Shown: positions 22,481-34,499, counted from the first letter of the stretch. The stretch: 64,000 nt of DNA from Balaenoptera acutorostrata (GCF_949987535.1 NC_080067.1:68014128-68078127); one strand, 5' to 3'. Program-made: numbers and translations. The notes: generated from the letters alone by a model not told the origin.

Positions 22481-22859
22481 CACTTGAAAGGTTCAGAGGA
22501 TAAATAACCAGAACCAGGGAGAGGGTTAGGAAAACAGCTTCTGGAAATAAATGTCAAAGGAGAAAGGGGGTGGAGTGGGCGTGGGGCTCAGAGGCCCCTT
22601 AGACGCAGAAACACACAGGGAGGTGGGGTGGGAGGTGTGTGCAGTCACTCTCCCAGTGTCAGAAGGAGGGAAACTTGGGCAGTAAACCTTGGTGGGGCAT
22701 GGAACAGGTTTCCAAAGAACCTGCCCATCCGGGTCTGGCTGGACCCGGGAGGGAGTGTGGACAAAGCCTCACAGATCTCGCACATCTTTCCAGGCAGGGC
22801 AGAGCTCCGTAGGGGACTCCTAAGCGGGGGCGGTAGCTAGGGGGAGGCGATGCTGCAGG

Positions 22860-23420
22860 TGTGGAGGCCGAGGCAGCTATTGAATTCAGGTGCAGGGGAC
22901 CGGGCCCCGGGAGGCAGGCCAGGGCGGTGGGAATGGAGTTGGTCCAAGGCGGAGGTTGAGGGTTTCCGCCGGCCGGCTCAAAGCCTGGCGGGGAGAGGGG
23001 CAGGGGCGCGGCTGTCGCGCGGTGCCGGCTCCGGGGCCCGCTCTGGGGCTTCTCCCGCCGCGCCGCTCCTTAGTATTCCCCCCACGGAGCCCAGCAGCGC
23101 TGCAGAGGCTGCCCGGGGGAGGGGCGGCCCCGAGGGGGTGGGGTGGGGGAGAGGGGAGGCGGGAGGCGCGGGCAGGACCCGGGGATCGGGGATCGGGTGG
23201 GACGGAGCTCCTCCAGCAAGCCCTCCTTTCTTCCCTGGTTGGGGACTCTGCCGAGGGCGGGGGCTCGAGGGGACGATGCGGGGCCCCGAGGCCGCCTTGG
23301 GCCCAGGCGCCGCCGCTGTCAACGGCGCGAGGTGTGGCGGGCGGCCAGGGGAGGGGACGCGGTGCTGAGTGGCGTCCTGCACACCCTGCGCCGCATTCCC
23401 GGGCTGAGGGCTCAGATAAA
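22860..23420. promoter_or_regulatory. CpG-rich island downstream of EPHB3
   Basis: GC-rich block with many CpGs about 1 kb past the EPHB3 3' end, for example 'ggcgcggctgtcgcgcggtg'. Long open frames in it on both strands are expected from GC richness and resemble no protein I know. It could be a promoter of an unannotated transcript or an enhancer-type island. Confidence 0.45.
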
Positions 23421-23529
23421 GGGGAGGGGGTGTTCCAAGCTCCTGCTCAAGTGTCCACTTCCTACTCCCGAAGCTGCGGGATGGGGGAGGGTCCGTGGCC
23501 CGCGTCTCCTGGAGTGACCCCCTAACCTA

Positions 23530-24288
23530 TTCCTTCACTCTAATCATTTTAGCGGGAGTCTGGGCTGGGGGCTCCGCACGAAGAGGTAAGGCATCGCCGC
23601 CTACTGGGTAGGCAGAAGGAGCGGGACAGTTGGGCGCTGAGCGCCGGGGAGCTAGGGGTGGGGGGTTGGGAGCCGCACAATGAAGGGACACTTGGTGTGT
23701 GCACTCCAGGCTGAAGATTTCAAGGGGCGTCTGGAACTCAGCAATCCGGGGGGCATAAGGTATTCTGTTGGATGTGCCCCGTGCAGCACAGGACACATAC
23801 CTCCCTTCACGTGTGATCAGGTCTGTACTCCCCTGCATGCACACTATGTCCCCAGGTCACCTCCCTTACCCAGGTTCTCACGTCCTGTTACAAGATCCTC
23901 CCTGGCCCCATCTCCCAACCCACACACCATAAGAGCTTCCCACGACTGAAAAGAGGTGGGGGAAGGGATGCTGAGAAGGAAGGACAAAAGCCATCCCCCT
24001 TCCTGGAAGGCTCCTCCCCCCCAGTGCATTCCCACCTGGGCCGCCTAACCCTGCTAACCTGTGTCTGTCTTACTGGGGGCTGGGATGAGTCTTCAGACCC
24101 AGGAGCAGTGGGGTAAAGAGGGATGGGGCGTGGTTAGGGCATAGGAAGAATGAGGGTACTCAGGAGGGGTCTGGCTTTCCGGCGGGCAGGTGAGGAATGA
24201 GAGGTAGTGAGGTCTTCATCTGGTTAGTCTTTGTTAATTAATTACACATTCCTGGGGGCAGAAAATTAGATCTCCCAAGTTAGTGCTT
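23530..24288. other. Unique intergenic sequence
   Basis: No gene or clear repeat seen. Contains a short homeodomain-like 'ttaattaattac' at about 24234-24245. Confidence 0.6.
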
Positions 24289-24303
24289 AAAAAGGGAAGC
24301 CAG

Positions 24304-24683
24304 GGGCTTCCCTGGTGGCGCAGTGGTTGAGAATCTGCCTGCCAATGCAGGGGACACGGGTTCTGAGCCCTGGTCTGGGAAGATCCCACATGCCGCGGAG
24401 CAGCTAGGCCCGTGAGCCACAACTACTGAGCCTGCGCGTCTGGAGCCTGTGCTCCGCAACAAGAGGGGCCGCGATAGTGAGAGGCCCGCGTACCGCCATG
24501 AAGAGTGGCCCCTGCTTGCCGCAACTAGAGAAAGCCCTCGCACAGAAACGAAGACCCAACACAGCCAAAAATAAATAAATAATTAAATTAATTAATTAAA
24601 AAAAAAATTATGTCCACAAAATACCAGCAAAAAAAGTAAAAATTCAAGCCATGGAGAAACACATTAAAAAATAAAAAAATAAA
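24304..24683 (+). mobile_element. CHR-type SINE with an extended 3' tail
   Basis: Full-length head (gggcttccctggtggcgcag) and body up to an A/T-rich tail near 24608, then about 75 bp of other A-rich sequence before the second target duplication. The 15-bp duplication aaaaagggaagccag stands at 24289-24303 and 24684-24698 and is perfect. The extra tail is therefore part of the inserted DNA. Confidence 0.92.
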
Positions 24684-24699
24684 AAAAAGGGAAGCCAGT

Positions 24700-25010
24700 G
24701 GGATGGGAGGTGGGGGGAAGTGCTAGGCCTGGGGTTCCGGCAGCTTCCCCTCACCTCCCTGATCCCATCTGCCCCAGAGAGGGAGTTGCAGCCCCTAATG
24801 ACACATTTCGTGCCTCTCTCTGTGCCTGAACACAGAGAGTAGGGATAGGTAGAGAGAGTAAGCTGCTCTAGACTGTGCTCAGCCCCTGATGGTATCCCCC
24901 TCCTCTAGGATGGCCCCAGGGAGAGGTCCCTGGACAGCAGCTCTTAGATCTAAGTCTGGGTGGCCAGACCCTGGATTAGAACCTGGAGATGTGTGGTGAC
25001 TGGGGTAGTG
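24700..25010. other. Unique intergenic sequence
   Basis: No gene, RNA or recognised repeat seen between the SINE and the following MIR. Confidence 0.6.
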
Positions 25011-25014
25011 CAGT

Positions 25015-25235
25015 GGGAATGGCTGCAGATTTAGAGTATAGGCAGACCTGGGGTCAAAGCCCAGCTTCCTAGTCTTTGACCTTGGGCAGGTTGACCTCTC
25101 TGTGCCTGGATGTCCCCATCTATAAAAAGGTGTAGTAATCATTTCTACCTCATGAGATTGTTGCAAACATTAAATCAGTTAATACATGTAAAGTGTGTGC
25201 TAGGATCATAGTAAGTACTCAGAAATGTCAGCTAC
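25015..25235 (+). repeat. MIR element
   Basis: 'tagtgcagtgggaatggctg', 'gcagacctggggtcaaagcc', 'ctttgaccttgggcaggttga', 'attaaatcagttaatacatg', 'agtaagtactcaga' in MIR order. Confidence 0.85.
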
Positions 25236-25599
25236 TATTTTTATTAGTATGATGTTTGAATAAAATATAAGAACAGATAGGAAAATGCTGAATAGTGCTT
25301 GGTGCGTAGCAGGGGGGAAACCAAGGCACGGGGGGAAATCCACCAACCCCGTTTCAGCCACGGGGATGCTGGACATTATGCTGCAGGCTTAGCCCAGGCG
25401 CTGGCCCACTTCCTGGGGTAGGGCTGCCGGGGCCTGGGTGGTTTGACGGCAGTGAGGGTGACGAAGCTCATTAAGGGTTAGAGAATGCAGCAAGTTGCCA
25501 AAGAACCGAGGGACCGTGGTTTCTGCATTTCTCCCCTTAGTGCACTGATCCTGGGTCTGTTTGGGGGTGGGGGAGGGGATTCCTTCCCTCCAATATTCA

Positions 25600-26380
25600 T
25601 TCACTTTTCAAATATTTACTGGATATTTACTACGTGTCGGGCATTGTGCTGGGCACTAGGATATTGTGATGAACAAGAGCAAAGACAGATGCTGCTTCAA
25701 AGAGCTTAGTCTAATAGGGACATAGATGCTCTTCAAATAATCATGCAAAGAATTGTATATAATTACAAGGCAAAGTAAATGTTATGGGTGCAGGATCAAA
25801 TCACAGCTTTAGTGACCTGAGCCAGTCTAGGACAAGGCCAGGGGTCCTCTAACCAGTTATCTGATGCCCAGCGGAGGAAGCTGGGACCCCCATTACTATC
25901 CAGGTCCCTTTATTTAGCCTTTTGGTATCTGACCCTGAGTATATCTTCCCTCCCTTCCTCCTTCCCTCCCTCCCTCCCTCCCTCCCTTTTTCCCTCCCTC
26001 CCTCCCTCCATTTATTCAACGTACCTTCATTGAGCTCTTCCATATGCCAGTCCGAGTGTATGGAGCTGAGGGTGTGGGGATGAACCGGTTACAGCTCCCA
26101 CTTCCTCAAGGTACACACAGCTCAGAGGCGGACACTGATATATAAATCAGCTAATACAATGTGGTGAGGTAAGTGCTACAGCTAGGTAAGCACCAGGGCC
26201 TGGAAGGAAGGGACCTGGGCTGGGAATTCCATCAAAGAAGGTTGCCACAGAAGGTGACTTGAATTAAGCCTTGGAGGCTGTTTGCAGTTAGCAAGAGGGG
26301 AGAAGGGAGAAGTATATGCAAAGGTCCTGTGCCAGGTAAGAGCAGGGCAGTCCAGGGGCACACAGGACATTCCAACTCAG
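25600..26380. repeat. Ancient repeat of unassigned family with a (TCCC)n patch
   Basis: 'tatttactggatatttactacgtgtcgggca' type text (quoted in part as 'gggcattgtgctgggcac') and 'aaggttgccacagaaggtga' belong to an old repeat seen elsewhere in the window. A (TCCC)n run lies at about 25955-26008. Confidence 0.45.
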
Positions 26381-26599
26381 GATGAGGAAGGAACAGGGTC
26401 ATGGACAAATGACATTGACCAAGACTTCCCCTTTCCCATAATTCCTCCCCAGCTGGGCCTTCCACTTCTCACAGCCCAGAAGACTAGTCTTGGGTACCTG
26501 GTCCCAGCAGTTCTACAACTCTACTTGGGCACCCTCTCCATTGCTACTTCTGTAGCCATCTGCTCTACCTGTTCCCTGCTGCAAGGCACATTTGTCTAC

Positions 26600-26755
26600 A
26601 AGCGTTTCTGAGCACCTGATGCCTTCTATCCCCATTCTACAGAAGAGCTCAGAGAGATGACATGGCTTGGCTGAGGTCACAGAGCCAGTCAATGGCAAAG
26701 CCAAGATCTGAATCAGACCTAACGTATCCACGATTCTGTGTTCTTCCCACTACAG
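26600..26755 (-). repeat. MIR fragment
   Basis: 'cccattctacagaagagctc', 'ggctgaggtcacagagccag', 'aagatctgaatcagac' in reversed MIR order. Confidence 0.7.
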
Positions 26756-26759
26756 GCTA

Positions 26760-28000
26760 GCTTGGAAAGGAGCCTAAGGGAACCTAGAAGTGTTTCACCT
26801 GGGCTGCTTCAGAGTGACACTCTCCCCCCCAGGAGGGGGCTCTGCACACATGGGCAAGGGCTGCCTCAGCTTTCCTTCTTCAGAGAAGGGAGGGGAGAGA
26901 GAGGAGGAGAGCTGGGCCTCCAGGTGCTGAAGGCCCTCGTCAGGAGTACAGTCCAGGAATGGTACAGGGTTCCACCTTGGGGGAGGGGGCGGTCTGACAG
27001 GCAAGCAGCTCTGTCCCTCCACTTTGCCTCTCTGCCCCTTTCTGTTTCTCATTAATTATTCCTGTCTCATGGAGCAGGAATGAAAACAGACTCGGGCTCT
27101 GGCTGGAGGCCTGCTGTGACATCAGCTCAGAGGTGGCTTCCCTGACCCTGACTATTGGGGGCTGGCGAAGACCCCCTTCCCCGCTTTGTCATGGCCTGAT
27201 AGGGAGAAGGAGAAAGGCAGGAGACAACTCTCCCTGAACCCGGCTTCCTTCCCTGGGCGTTGAACTTGGGGCACGAGTGAGAGGTGGCATTTGCCTGAGG
27301 GGACCAGGAAGGGAGTGTCTGCAGGAATGTGGGGGACACTGGAGCCTGCTTTCTCCAGACACCCTGCCACTCCTTCCCCTCAGCCACCCCCAGCACTGCT
27401 CCCAGGCATTGTTCTCCCACCATCCTCTCCACTTACTTTTGAAGCCACCTTTGAACTCTTCCCTTGTACTACCTTCCTCCCATCCTCACCTCCCTTGACC
27501 TCTCTGAGCCTCAGATTCACAGTTAAGCTTCTTCTGGGACTTGGTACCTGGCCAACCAGACTCTTCCTGGCTCCAACCTCTTGGCTTTCACACCCAGATG
27601 CTGACCTCTCACCTCCGGTGACCTCCTCTTTCATTTCTAACTGGCCTCCATTTAGTGCAGCACATTGGGCTACACTGCAATCCTGGTTATCACTTAGCCA
27701 TCTCCTCCAGATTGCAAGTCTGATACGCCAGGCTCCCACCACTTCCTCCTGTTTGCATAGTTTCAAAATCTCTGGTCCCCAAACCCCTTTTTCTCCTCCC
27801 CTGGGGGCCTTCTGAGGTGCACTACTCTCCCTGCCCAACCTGGACTATTCCCACTCCCAAACATTCCCACCGTGATCTCTCCGAGCAATCCTTTTCTTGT
27901 TTGGCTAATTTTCAATAAAATTCCCTCTGCAGCAGCTGTGCAGACTTCTCTACACTACTCGAGCCCCCGCTTGCACCTTCTTCCATTCTCACCTCCTATT
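26760..28000. other. Intergenic, no gene seen
   Basis: Pyrimidine-rich from 27360 on, with diverged text that may be old L2 but is too degraded to assign. 'caataaaattccct' near 27911 is an isolated AATAAA without supporting gene structure. Confidence 0.5.
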
Positions 28001-28009
28001 TCACTAAAA

Positions 28010-28710
28010 GAATGCATCCTCTCAACAAACACTTACTGAGACTTCCTCTTTGCCAGGCATGGAGCCTCAGGCAATGTAGATAAGTGAGCTGCTCTCAAGA
28101 AGCCTCCAGTCCAGTGGAGGAGAAAGACAAGTGACAGGGTGACATAGGAATATTCCAGGTGTCACCGATGGACTTTGAAGAGGAGAGTGACATCATGAGC
28201 ACACTGTTTTGGGAAGTGGAGTGAGGCAGGTGTGGGATGGATTGGAGGACACTGAGATAGAGGCAGGTAGGCAGGGGAGGAGGCCACAGTCTAGGTGAAG
28301 GGTAATAAGGTCCTGGATGGAGATGGGGTGAGGACGAGGTGCTGTAGAGATGGTGAGGAGAAGACAGGGTGTGAGGGATCTTGCAAAGGTAAGTAGCAAC
28401 ATGCTTAGTGACTGATTGGATGTGGGAGGGGAAATATAGTAGATGTCTGGGCCTGGGTGATTCTGAGGACTGGGCAATTGGGTGTCCTTTGGCACCATTT
28501 GTGGATTCAGGAGTGCAGGAAGAACAGGATGTGTGAAGGAGAACAGTGGGCTCAGTTTGAAGCTTTCAAGGAGAGATGCCCTGTAAGCCATTGAACATAC
28601 CGATCTGGAGCTCAGGAGTGAGGTCTGAGCTGGAGTATCAGGCACAGGATGGAGTCCAGGGATGAAGTTCAGATAGTGTGTAGGATTGCCCAAGAGAGTT
28701 TATAGAGAAG
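28010..28710. repeat. Ancient interspersed repeat, family not assigned
   Basis: Starts 'caacaaacacttactgagac', continues through 'gtgagctgctctcaagaagc' and ends 'gatctggagctcaggagtga'. The same layout is seen in intron 9 of EPHB3. Confidence 0.45.
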
Positions 28711-28744
28711 AGAAGAGACTGAGGTGGGTATGTGGGGAATGCCC

Positions 28745-28950
28745 CCCTCATCACTCTTAGGCATCCTTCATGCTTCTCTGAGAGCTCTTATCACATGCAT
28801 TACAAGTGTTCCTGTTTGTCTTCTCTGCCTGGATGTGTGCTCCTTGAAGGAGGCACCACGTCCTTATGAAGCATATTTCCCAGGAAGATGTACGTGGGTC
28901 TGGCACAAGATAGAAGCGCGTTAATGCCCGAGGGATGGATGGATGATAAT
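28745..28950 (+). repeat. LINE-2 3' end
   Basis: 'ggatgtgtgctccttgaagg' and 'ggtctggcacaagatagaag' followed by GGAT units match the terminal L2 layout. Confidence 0.6.
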
Positions 28951-29320
28951 AGTAATGTGTTGAGGGCTTACTATGTGCCAGGCACCATTCTAAGTGCTTT
29001 ACATTTAGTAATTCATTTAATCTTCAGGACAACTCTACATTTCCAACTCTCAGTGGAAATGTACTCTTGCCATTTCCATTTACACATGGGAAAACTTGGT
29101 TAAGAAAAGTTAAATAACTTGTTCAAGGTCACAGAACTAGTAAGTGGAAGAGCCAAGATTTGAATCCAGGTAGGCTAGCTCCAGAGTTGTTTCTTTTTAC
29201 TCCCACACTATTCTGCTTCTCAAATAAAATCTTAGAATAAGAACAACTACTCTGATTACCATTATTGAATGCTTACTGTGCCAGGCACTGTGCTAAGAAC
29301 TTGATTAGGTTATTTAATTT
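28945..29320 (-). repeat. Two MIR elements
   Basis: 28945-29215 is a long reversed MIR ('gcttactatgtgccaggcac', 'tttacacatgggaaaacttg', 'agatttgaatccaggtaggc'); 29250-29320 is a second partial copy ('gaatgcttactgtgccaggc'). Confidence 0.8.
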
Positions 29321-29339
29321 ATTTCTATATAAATGAGTT

Positions 29340-29960
29340 AACAGATAAATGTATTGATGGATGGAGTAAAATATGTATGTATGTATGTATGTATATATGA
29401 ACAAGTGGATGAATGATGGATTAATGAATGAATGAGTAGATGAAAAAGTAAATCACAGGATGGATAGAGGGATAGATGGATAAATAAGTGAATGTCTGTA
29501 TGAATAAATAGTTGAATAAATGGATGACGGGTAGGTGAATGGATAGATGAATGGATATATGGATGGATGAATAGTAGATGAATGAAAGAATAGGCAAGTT
29601 GGTGTATGGATGAGAGAATGCATGGATGGAAGGATAGATGGATGAATATGAGAAGAGATAGAAGAATAGGTGAATAGATAGTTGGATAGAAGGATAGATG
29701 GAGGGATGGAAAGATGAATGGATACACAAGCATAGATGAGAAGATTGTTAGGCAGATGAACGGGTGAATGGATGGATGAGTAGATGAATGGGTGGATGGA
29801 AAGATGGTTGAATGGTAGGATGAATGGATAAGACAATGGGTATATGGATGAAAGGATACATGAATGGACAGATAATTAGATGATTAGATGACTGGATGAT
29901 TGGATGAATGGATGGTTGGATGGATGAGTGGATGTTTAGATGGTTGGCTGGATAAAGGAA
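29340..29960. repeat. Degenerate (GATG/GAAT)n tetranucleotide array
   Basis: About 620 bp of GGAT, GATG and GAAT units with point changes and a (GTAT)n patch at 29371-29394. Open frames rich in Ile, His, Ser and Pro on the minus strand come from the period and are not genes. It directly follows MIR/L2-type repeats. Confidence 0.93.
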
Positions 29961-29999
29961 TGAATTCCTGTATTTAGGGCTATAAAAGAGAATAAGAAA

Positions 30000-30510
30000 A
30001 CCCACAAATTATAGCCTCTATCCTTTTCCCTAGATATATCTATGACTTTTCTTGGCCATTTCTTCCACATTGGTGTATGGAATCTGTCCTGTCCTACCCA
30101 CCCCACACAAACTCACAATCAGACACCAAAGCTTGGTCCTAAACACCTCCCCACCCCCCAGTACAGAGACATCCTGGAACGGATTCCAGCAATCCTGATT
30201 CCTTTCCTGGTCTTCTGCCTTGATGGCCAGGGAAAGCTCCTTCCAAATAACCAGCCTAGGAAGAAGGTGAGTAGTAGAGGAGGGGCTCCTCCCTCTGTCC
30301 CCTGTGTGGTCTCTTTAACAGCCCTAACCCCAGAGCCCCAGGACACAAGCAGATGCTAGGGTTGGAAGGTTGTGATTAAAGTAGGAAACTAACAGGCGTC
30401 ACAGAAGGTGTTAGGGGCACAGTGTTAAGGGGAGAGGGGTGTTCTCTGGGGCTGGCAGGACAGCCATATCTCTTCTCAGGTAGAGGAGGGGTTTTAGGAA
30501 GTAGCGGTCA
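30000..30510. other. Unique intergenic sequence
   Basis: No gene, RNA or clear repeat seen. Confidence 0.55.
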
Positions 30511-30519
30511 GGCAGACTG

Positions 30520-30715
30520 GAAGGAATGAGGCCTTGCTGAGTTAGAAGGCAGAATCCATCCTGAAGGCATCCAATTATAAGTCCTTAGCTCTGCCGCAGG
30601 GGAACTAATAGCATCCACCTCACATGGTCGCTGAGAAAATGAAAAAATGAAGCAAGATGATGAAAAGAAAGTGTGTGGCACATAGTAGACCATTAACAAA
30701 TGCTTTCAAGAAGTA
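30520..30715 (+). repeat. MIR fragment
   Basis: 'aagtccttagctctgccgca', 'gtggcacatagtagaccatt' and 'aacaaatgctttcaag' in MIR order; strongly diverged. Confidence 0.55.
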
Positions 30716-30719
30716 ATAA

Positions 30720-31530
30720 AGTGTGAAGGTTTCATTTTTTTCTTGAGGGTGGGGGTAGATAGCTAAGGCTCTCTGCTCTGCGTCCATTTAGGAAGAAGTG
30801 TAGGTTTGGGGGGACAATGATGTCATGGGTCTAGGGTCCCCATGGCCTCTGGGGACCAGCAGAGCCTCATGGGAACCTCCTGGAGAAGCCCTTCCCCTGC
30901 CTTCTGCCCCTTGGCAATCTCTAAGGCCTGGGCAGAAAGAAGTGGCATCGGGGTGCAGGTGGGACCGGGATCTAGCCGTGGAACCCCTGCGGAGGCCAGA
31001 CGCACCCCACAGCCCCTGCTCCTGCCTCTCTGGGCCAGGCACCAGCAGGCAGGGTACCCCACTCAGTGCTGAACAAAAAAGAGTGGATTGTTGTGGAGGA
31101 TGAGTCATGGAGACCCTAGAATGGCCCTGGGAGGAAAGAGGGGCAGAGAGTTCCTCCTCTGAGCCAGGAATGGGCCTTCTCCCACAGTGTGTGAGCAGGT
31201 GGGGAGCATGTGGATTAAAGGAAGCCAGAAACTGGGATTTGTACCTTTTCCCTTTCCCACTGCTCTTACTTTCACCTCTCTTGTCTCATTTTACCTCTAC
31301 CATGTTGATATGTTTTCAGGTAGAGGAACAGAGGCTGGGCATCTTGCCTTGGGTTTCACGGAGATCTCTAATATTGAATAGCTGGACTTTTGACTCGGCT
31401 GAGGGCACTTTCTCCTCCTAAACTGGGCTTGTACTGGGCTTGAACACAGAATGTATAAAGGGAGGAGAAGGGAATGACTATGTCTTGTACTAGACTTTTT
31501 TTTTTTTTTAATGTATTTTCATCCCCACAG
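30720..31530. other. Unique intergenic sequence
   Basis: No supported feature; moderately GC-rich in the first half. Confidence 0.55.
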
Positions 31531-31534
31531 CAAC

Positions 31535-31670
31535 CCTATGAGGTTATAAGGAACTCGTTACTGCCCCATTTTACAGATAAGGAAACTGAGGCTCAGGGAA
31601 GTAACTTACCCAAGGTCACATGCCTACTGAAGGTTAGAGCCTGTATTTGAACCCAGGGTATCTGACACTT
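31535..31670 (-). repeat. MIR element
   Basis: 'ccccattttacagataagga', 'aactgaggctcagggaagta', 'acccaaggtcacatgcc', 'gtatttgaacccagggt' in reversed MIR order. Confidence 0.85.
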
Positions 31671-31861
31671 GGCAAGAGTGGTACCTTAGAGAGGGGGCCT
31701 TGAAGACAGGGACCCCACAAGGGTTGGGAGAGGAGGCAAGAAGCTCCAGAAGCACAGGGAGGACTGGGGTGCTTTTCTGTTTGACTCAGCGCCAGAGCTC
31801 TGGCTTCACATGTCGCTCTGTGCGGGAAGCCTAGTTCTGTGTGTGCAAAACGAAGTTGCTG

Positions 31862-32182
31862 GGGCTTCCCTGGTGGCGCAGTGGTTAAGAATCCGCCTGC
31901 CAATGCAGGGGACATGGGTTCGAGCCCTGGTCTGGAAAGATCCCACATGCCGTGGAGCAACTAAGCCCGTGCGCCACAACTACTGAGCCTGCGCTCTAGA
32001 GCTGGCAAGCCACAACTACTGAAGCCCACGCGCCTAGAGCCCGTGCTCCGCAACAAGAGAAGCCACCGCAGTGAGACACCCACACACCGCAATGAAGAGT
32101 AGCCCCTGCTCGCCGCAACTAGAGAAAGCCTGTGCGCAGCAACAAAGACCCAACGCAGCCAAAAATAAATAAATAAATAAAT
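31862..32182 (+). mobile_element. CHR-type tRNA-derived SINE, full length
   Basis: Head gggcttccctggtggcgcag, box-B-like 'gggttcgagccc', body and an (AAAT)n tail. Target duplications at 31847-31861 and 32183-32197 differ by two transitions. Confidence 0.93.
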
Positions 32183-32199
32183 AAAATGAAGTCGCTGAA

Positions 32200-34195
32200 T
32201 CTGTGCCAACCCAGCCCCCACCCGAGGGCTCAGGAAATGACACACCTGAACTGCAGAACAGATTGTTGGACCCATCTCTAGGATCACCTCCCAGGAGAGG
32301 AGTTTGCAGATGGTGGCTCAGCAGTCCCTAAGAGGGAGGAGGGCCAGGTGTCCTGGGCTGAAGGGTGCCCTCCAGGCTGACCCAGACCCAGCAGTGTGGG
32401 GTGGTGGACACCTCAGCCTGTGGGGCAGGTGGCCAGGGCTCAAGTCCTGCTGTGTGTTCTTAGACAAGTTACTAAATATCTCTGGGCTTCATACTCCTTT
32501 TTTGTAACCAAAGGTAGAAATTTTCTTCTGCCTACCTTCTGGGCATAGGGCCTGGAGGGAGAGACCTTCTACCCCGTGCGGGTCTGACTTTGGGTCAGAA
32601 CACAGTCTTAGGAAAGAGGTGGGGGAATGGATCTCTGCCTGATCTTTCTGTTGGTAAGGAGTGTTAGGAAGCATGAGACAGCACCCCGGGGGCTGCCTGT
32701 AATTTTTTCACAAGTCTGGCTGTGCGCAGGGACAGCTTCCTCTTGATACCCTTGCTGTGGTACCTGAACACAGAGCTTTCCCTGCTCCAGGGGACTAGAG
32801 AATGTGTTGGAGGCAGGCGGGGGTGGCTAGTAGGAAGGGGATTTGCTCTAGTCTGGCAGCTAAACTCTACTGAGGGCAGGGCTGGGCTCTGGGCTCAGCT
32901 CTAGAACACCATCTGCTCCCGGTGCCGGTAGGGTGACTGAGGCCCCAGAAAGGACAGCCGCAGAGCCCAAGCTCCCACATTCTCAGTCCTGAGACAGAGC
33001 TCTGAGTGGCCAGCCTGCAGGGCCTCTCTTTCGGGGTCGCAAGTTGTGTGGAGGCCGGGAGTGCCGGGGGCGGGGCGGGGGGGCGATGGCCGGTGTCACT
33101 TTGAGTGTCGGGGGTGGAGGGTCATCCCTTCTCCTTCCACACCAGCCTTGGCTGAGGCAGCAGCTCAGGCAGGAGACAGGCTGGGGGAGGGGAGGGTAGA
33201 GCTTTGCAAAGGAGGAGGGAATTCTGGTTGGAAATCATTCAAATGAGGCTATGAAACCAGAACCCTGTCTCAGAACAAATTGGCCAGATTTGGCCTGAGG
33301 GGAAGGGGGGTTACTAGGGGAGTGGAGGAGGTTGGGCCCTGGCTGAGGGGGGAGGGGTTGGACAGGACTCCCACGTGTGTTCCCAGGAGGAGCCCGGGCC
33401 TGGGCTGTCACGGGTAGAAGGGGGCGGCCATCCCCTGGGCTCCCTGCTGTGTTACAGGAGGGAGAAGCCAGGTGCCCAGCCACCCACGTGCCCTTCCCGA
33501 AGGGGACGGGGCGAGGCCATCGTTGAGTCCCTAGGACTGCCCAGCTGTGACCCTGCCACATCCCTCCCCCTGTCTCTGTTCCTGTTCTACTTCTGAAGCA
33601 GAGGAGCCCCTGTGACTCCCCATCTTACCAAGTATTCATTCAAAATTTCCGCTTCCCTTTTAAGTCTCTGGCTCTGTACTAAGCCTGAGGGTACAAGGAT
33701 GAACTTGGCTGAGGGCCCTCAGCGGACTGGGGGGGGAGGAGGTGTGACTTGAAGATGGATCCTCATTCCCTGTCCTAACTGCGGAGGTGTCTTGGGGGTG
33801 GCCCTCACGGCGCAGAGCTGCCCTGGGCAGCCTGGGGAGGGCCTCTCCTCCCCAGTCAGAGCCAGGACTAGGCCTTGCTCTGAAATAAGGGGAGGGGTGC
33901 GCAATGGGGGGTTCACTGTGGGGCCAGGCAGGGGCACACACAGCAGAGGAAAACCAAGGCCTTCAGAGACTCATCAAAGGAGCTGCTGTGTGAAAGAGGC
34001 AACCTTGAAGGGGTCACTGGGTTCACACCGCCTGGAGAGGCATTAAGGCCTCGTCTGATGGGGGTGGGCTGGGGGAGCGGCTAGGGGACGGGCTAAGGGA
34101 GGGAGTGGCCAGCGGGACAGCAGGTCGCTCGCTCCTCCAGCGCCAGCTTCCTGTCCTGCTGGCTGGCCAGCTGTGGGTGGAGCTCCAGGGAGCAC
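32200..34195. other. Unique intergenic sequence
   Basis: No gene seen. A MIR-like fragment lies near 32430-32490. A short GC-rich block at 33045-33115 contains a GC box, followed by unique sequence that could be regulatory. Confidence 0.55.
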
Positions 34196-34201
34196 TTTCC
34201 C

Positions 34202-34495
34202 TTTTTTTTTTTTTTTTAACATATTTATTTTTGGCTGCGTCGGGTCTTCGTTGCTGCGCATGGGCTTTCTCTAGTTGTGGCGAGCGGGGGCTACTCTTCG
34301 TTGCGGTGCGCGGGCTTCTCATGGCGGTGGCTTCTCTTGTTGCAGAGCACGGGCTCTAGGCGTGTGGGCTTCAGTAGTTGTGGCGCACGGGCTTAGTTGC
34401 TCTGCAGCATGTGGGATCTTCCTGGACCAGGGCTCGAACCCGTGTCCCCTGCATTGGCAGGCGGATTCTTAACCACTGCGCCACCAGGGAAGCCC
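34202..34495 (-). mobile_element. CHR-type tRNA-derived SINE, full length
   Basis: T-run at 34202-34217 (poly-A on the minus strand), then 'ttggctgcgtcgggtcttcg' and the head complement 'ccaccagggaagccc' ending at 34495. Confidence 0.93.
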
Positions 34496-34499
34496 GAGG

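Noticed and set aside
22850..23525. Open frames of 172 and 211 codons in the downstream CpG island
   Set aside because: Several overlapping frames on both strands are open at once, as expected from GC richness; low-complexity Gly/Arg/Pro composition and no recognised domain.
24304..24380. Possible tRNA gene at SINE heads
   Set aside because: Box A- and B-like text is present, but the cloverleaf is degraded and continues into the SINE body; these are tRNA-derived SINEs, not tRNA genes.
24234..24543. Peptides such as MWLTGLAAPRHVGSSQTRA recurring at many places
   Set aside because: These are translations of the CHR SINE body, repeated wherever the SINE lies.
27906..27916. AATAAA as the end of an unannotated gene
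   Set aside because: No upstream coding exons or matching splice structure; isolated hexamers occur often by chance.
29338..30005. Ile/His/Ser/Pro-rich open frames on the minus strand
   Set aside because: They are translations of a tetranucleotide array, with all three frames open.
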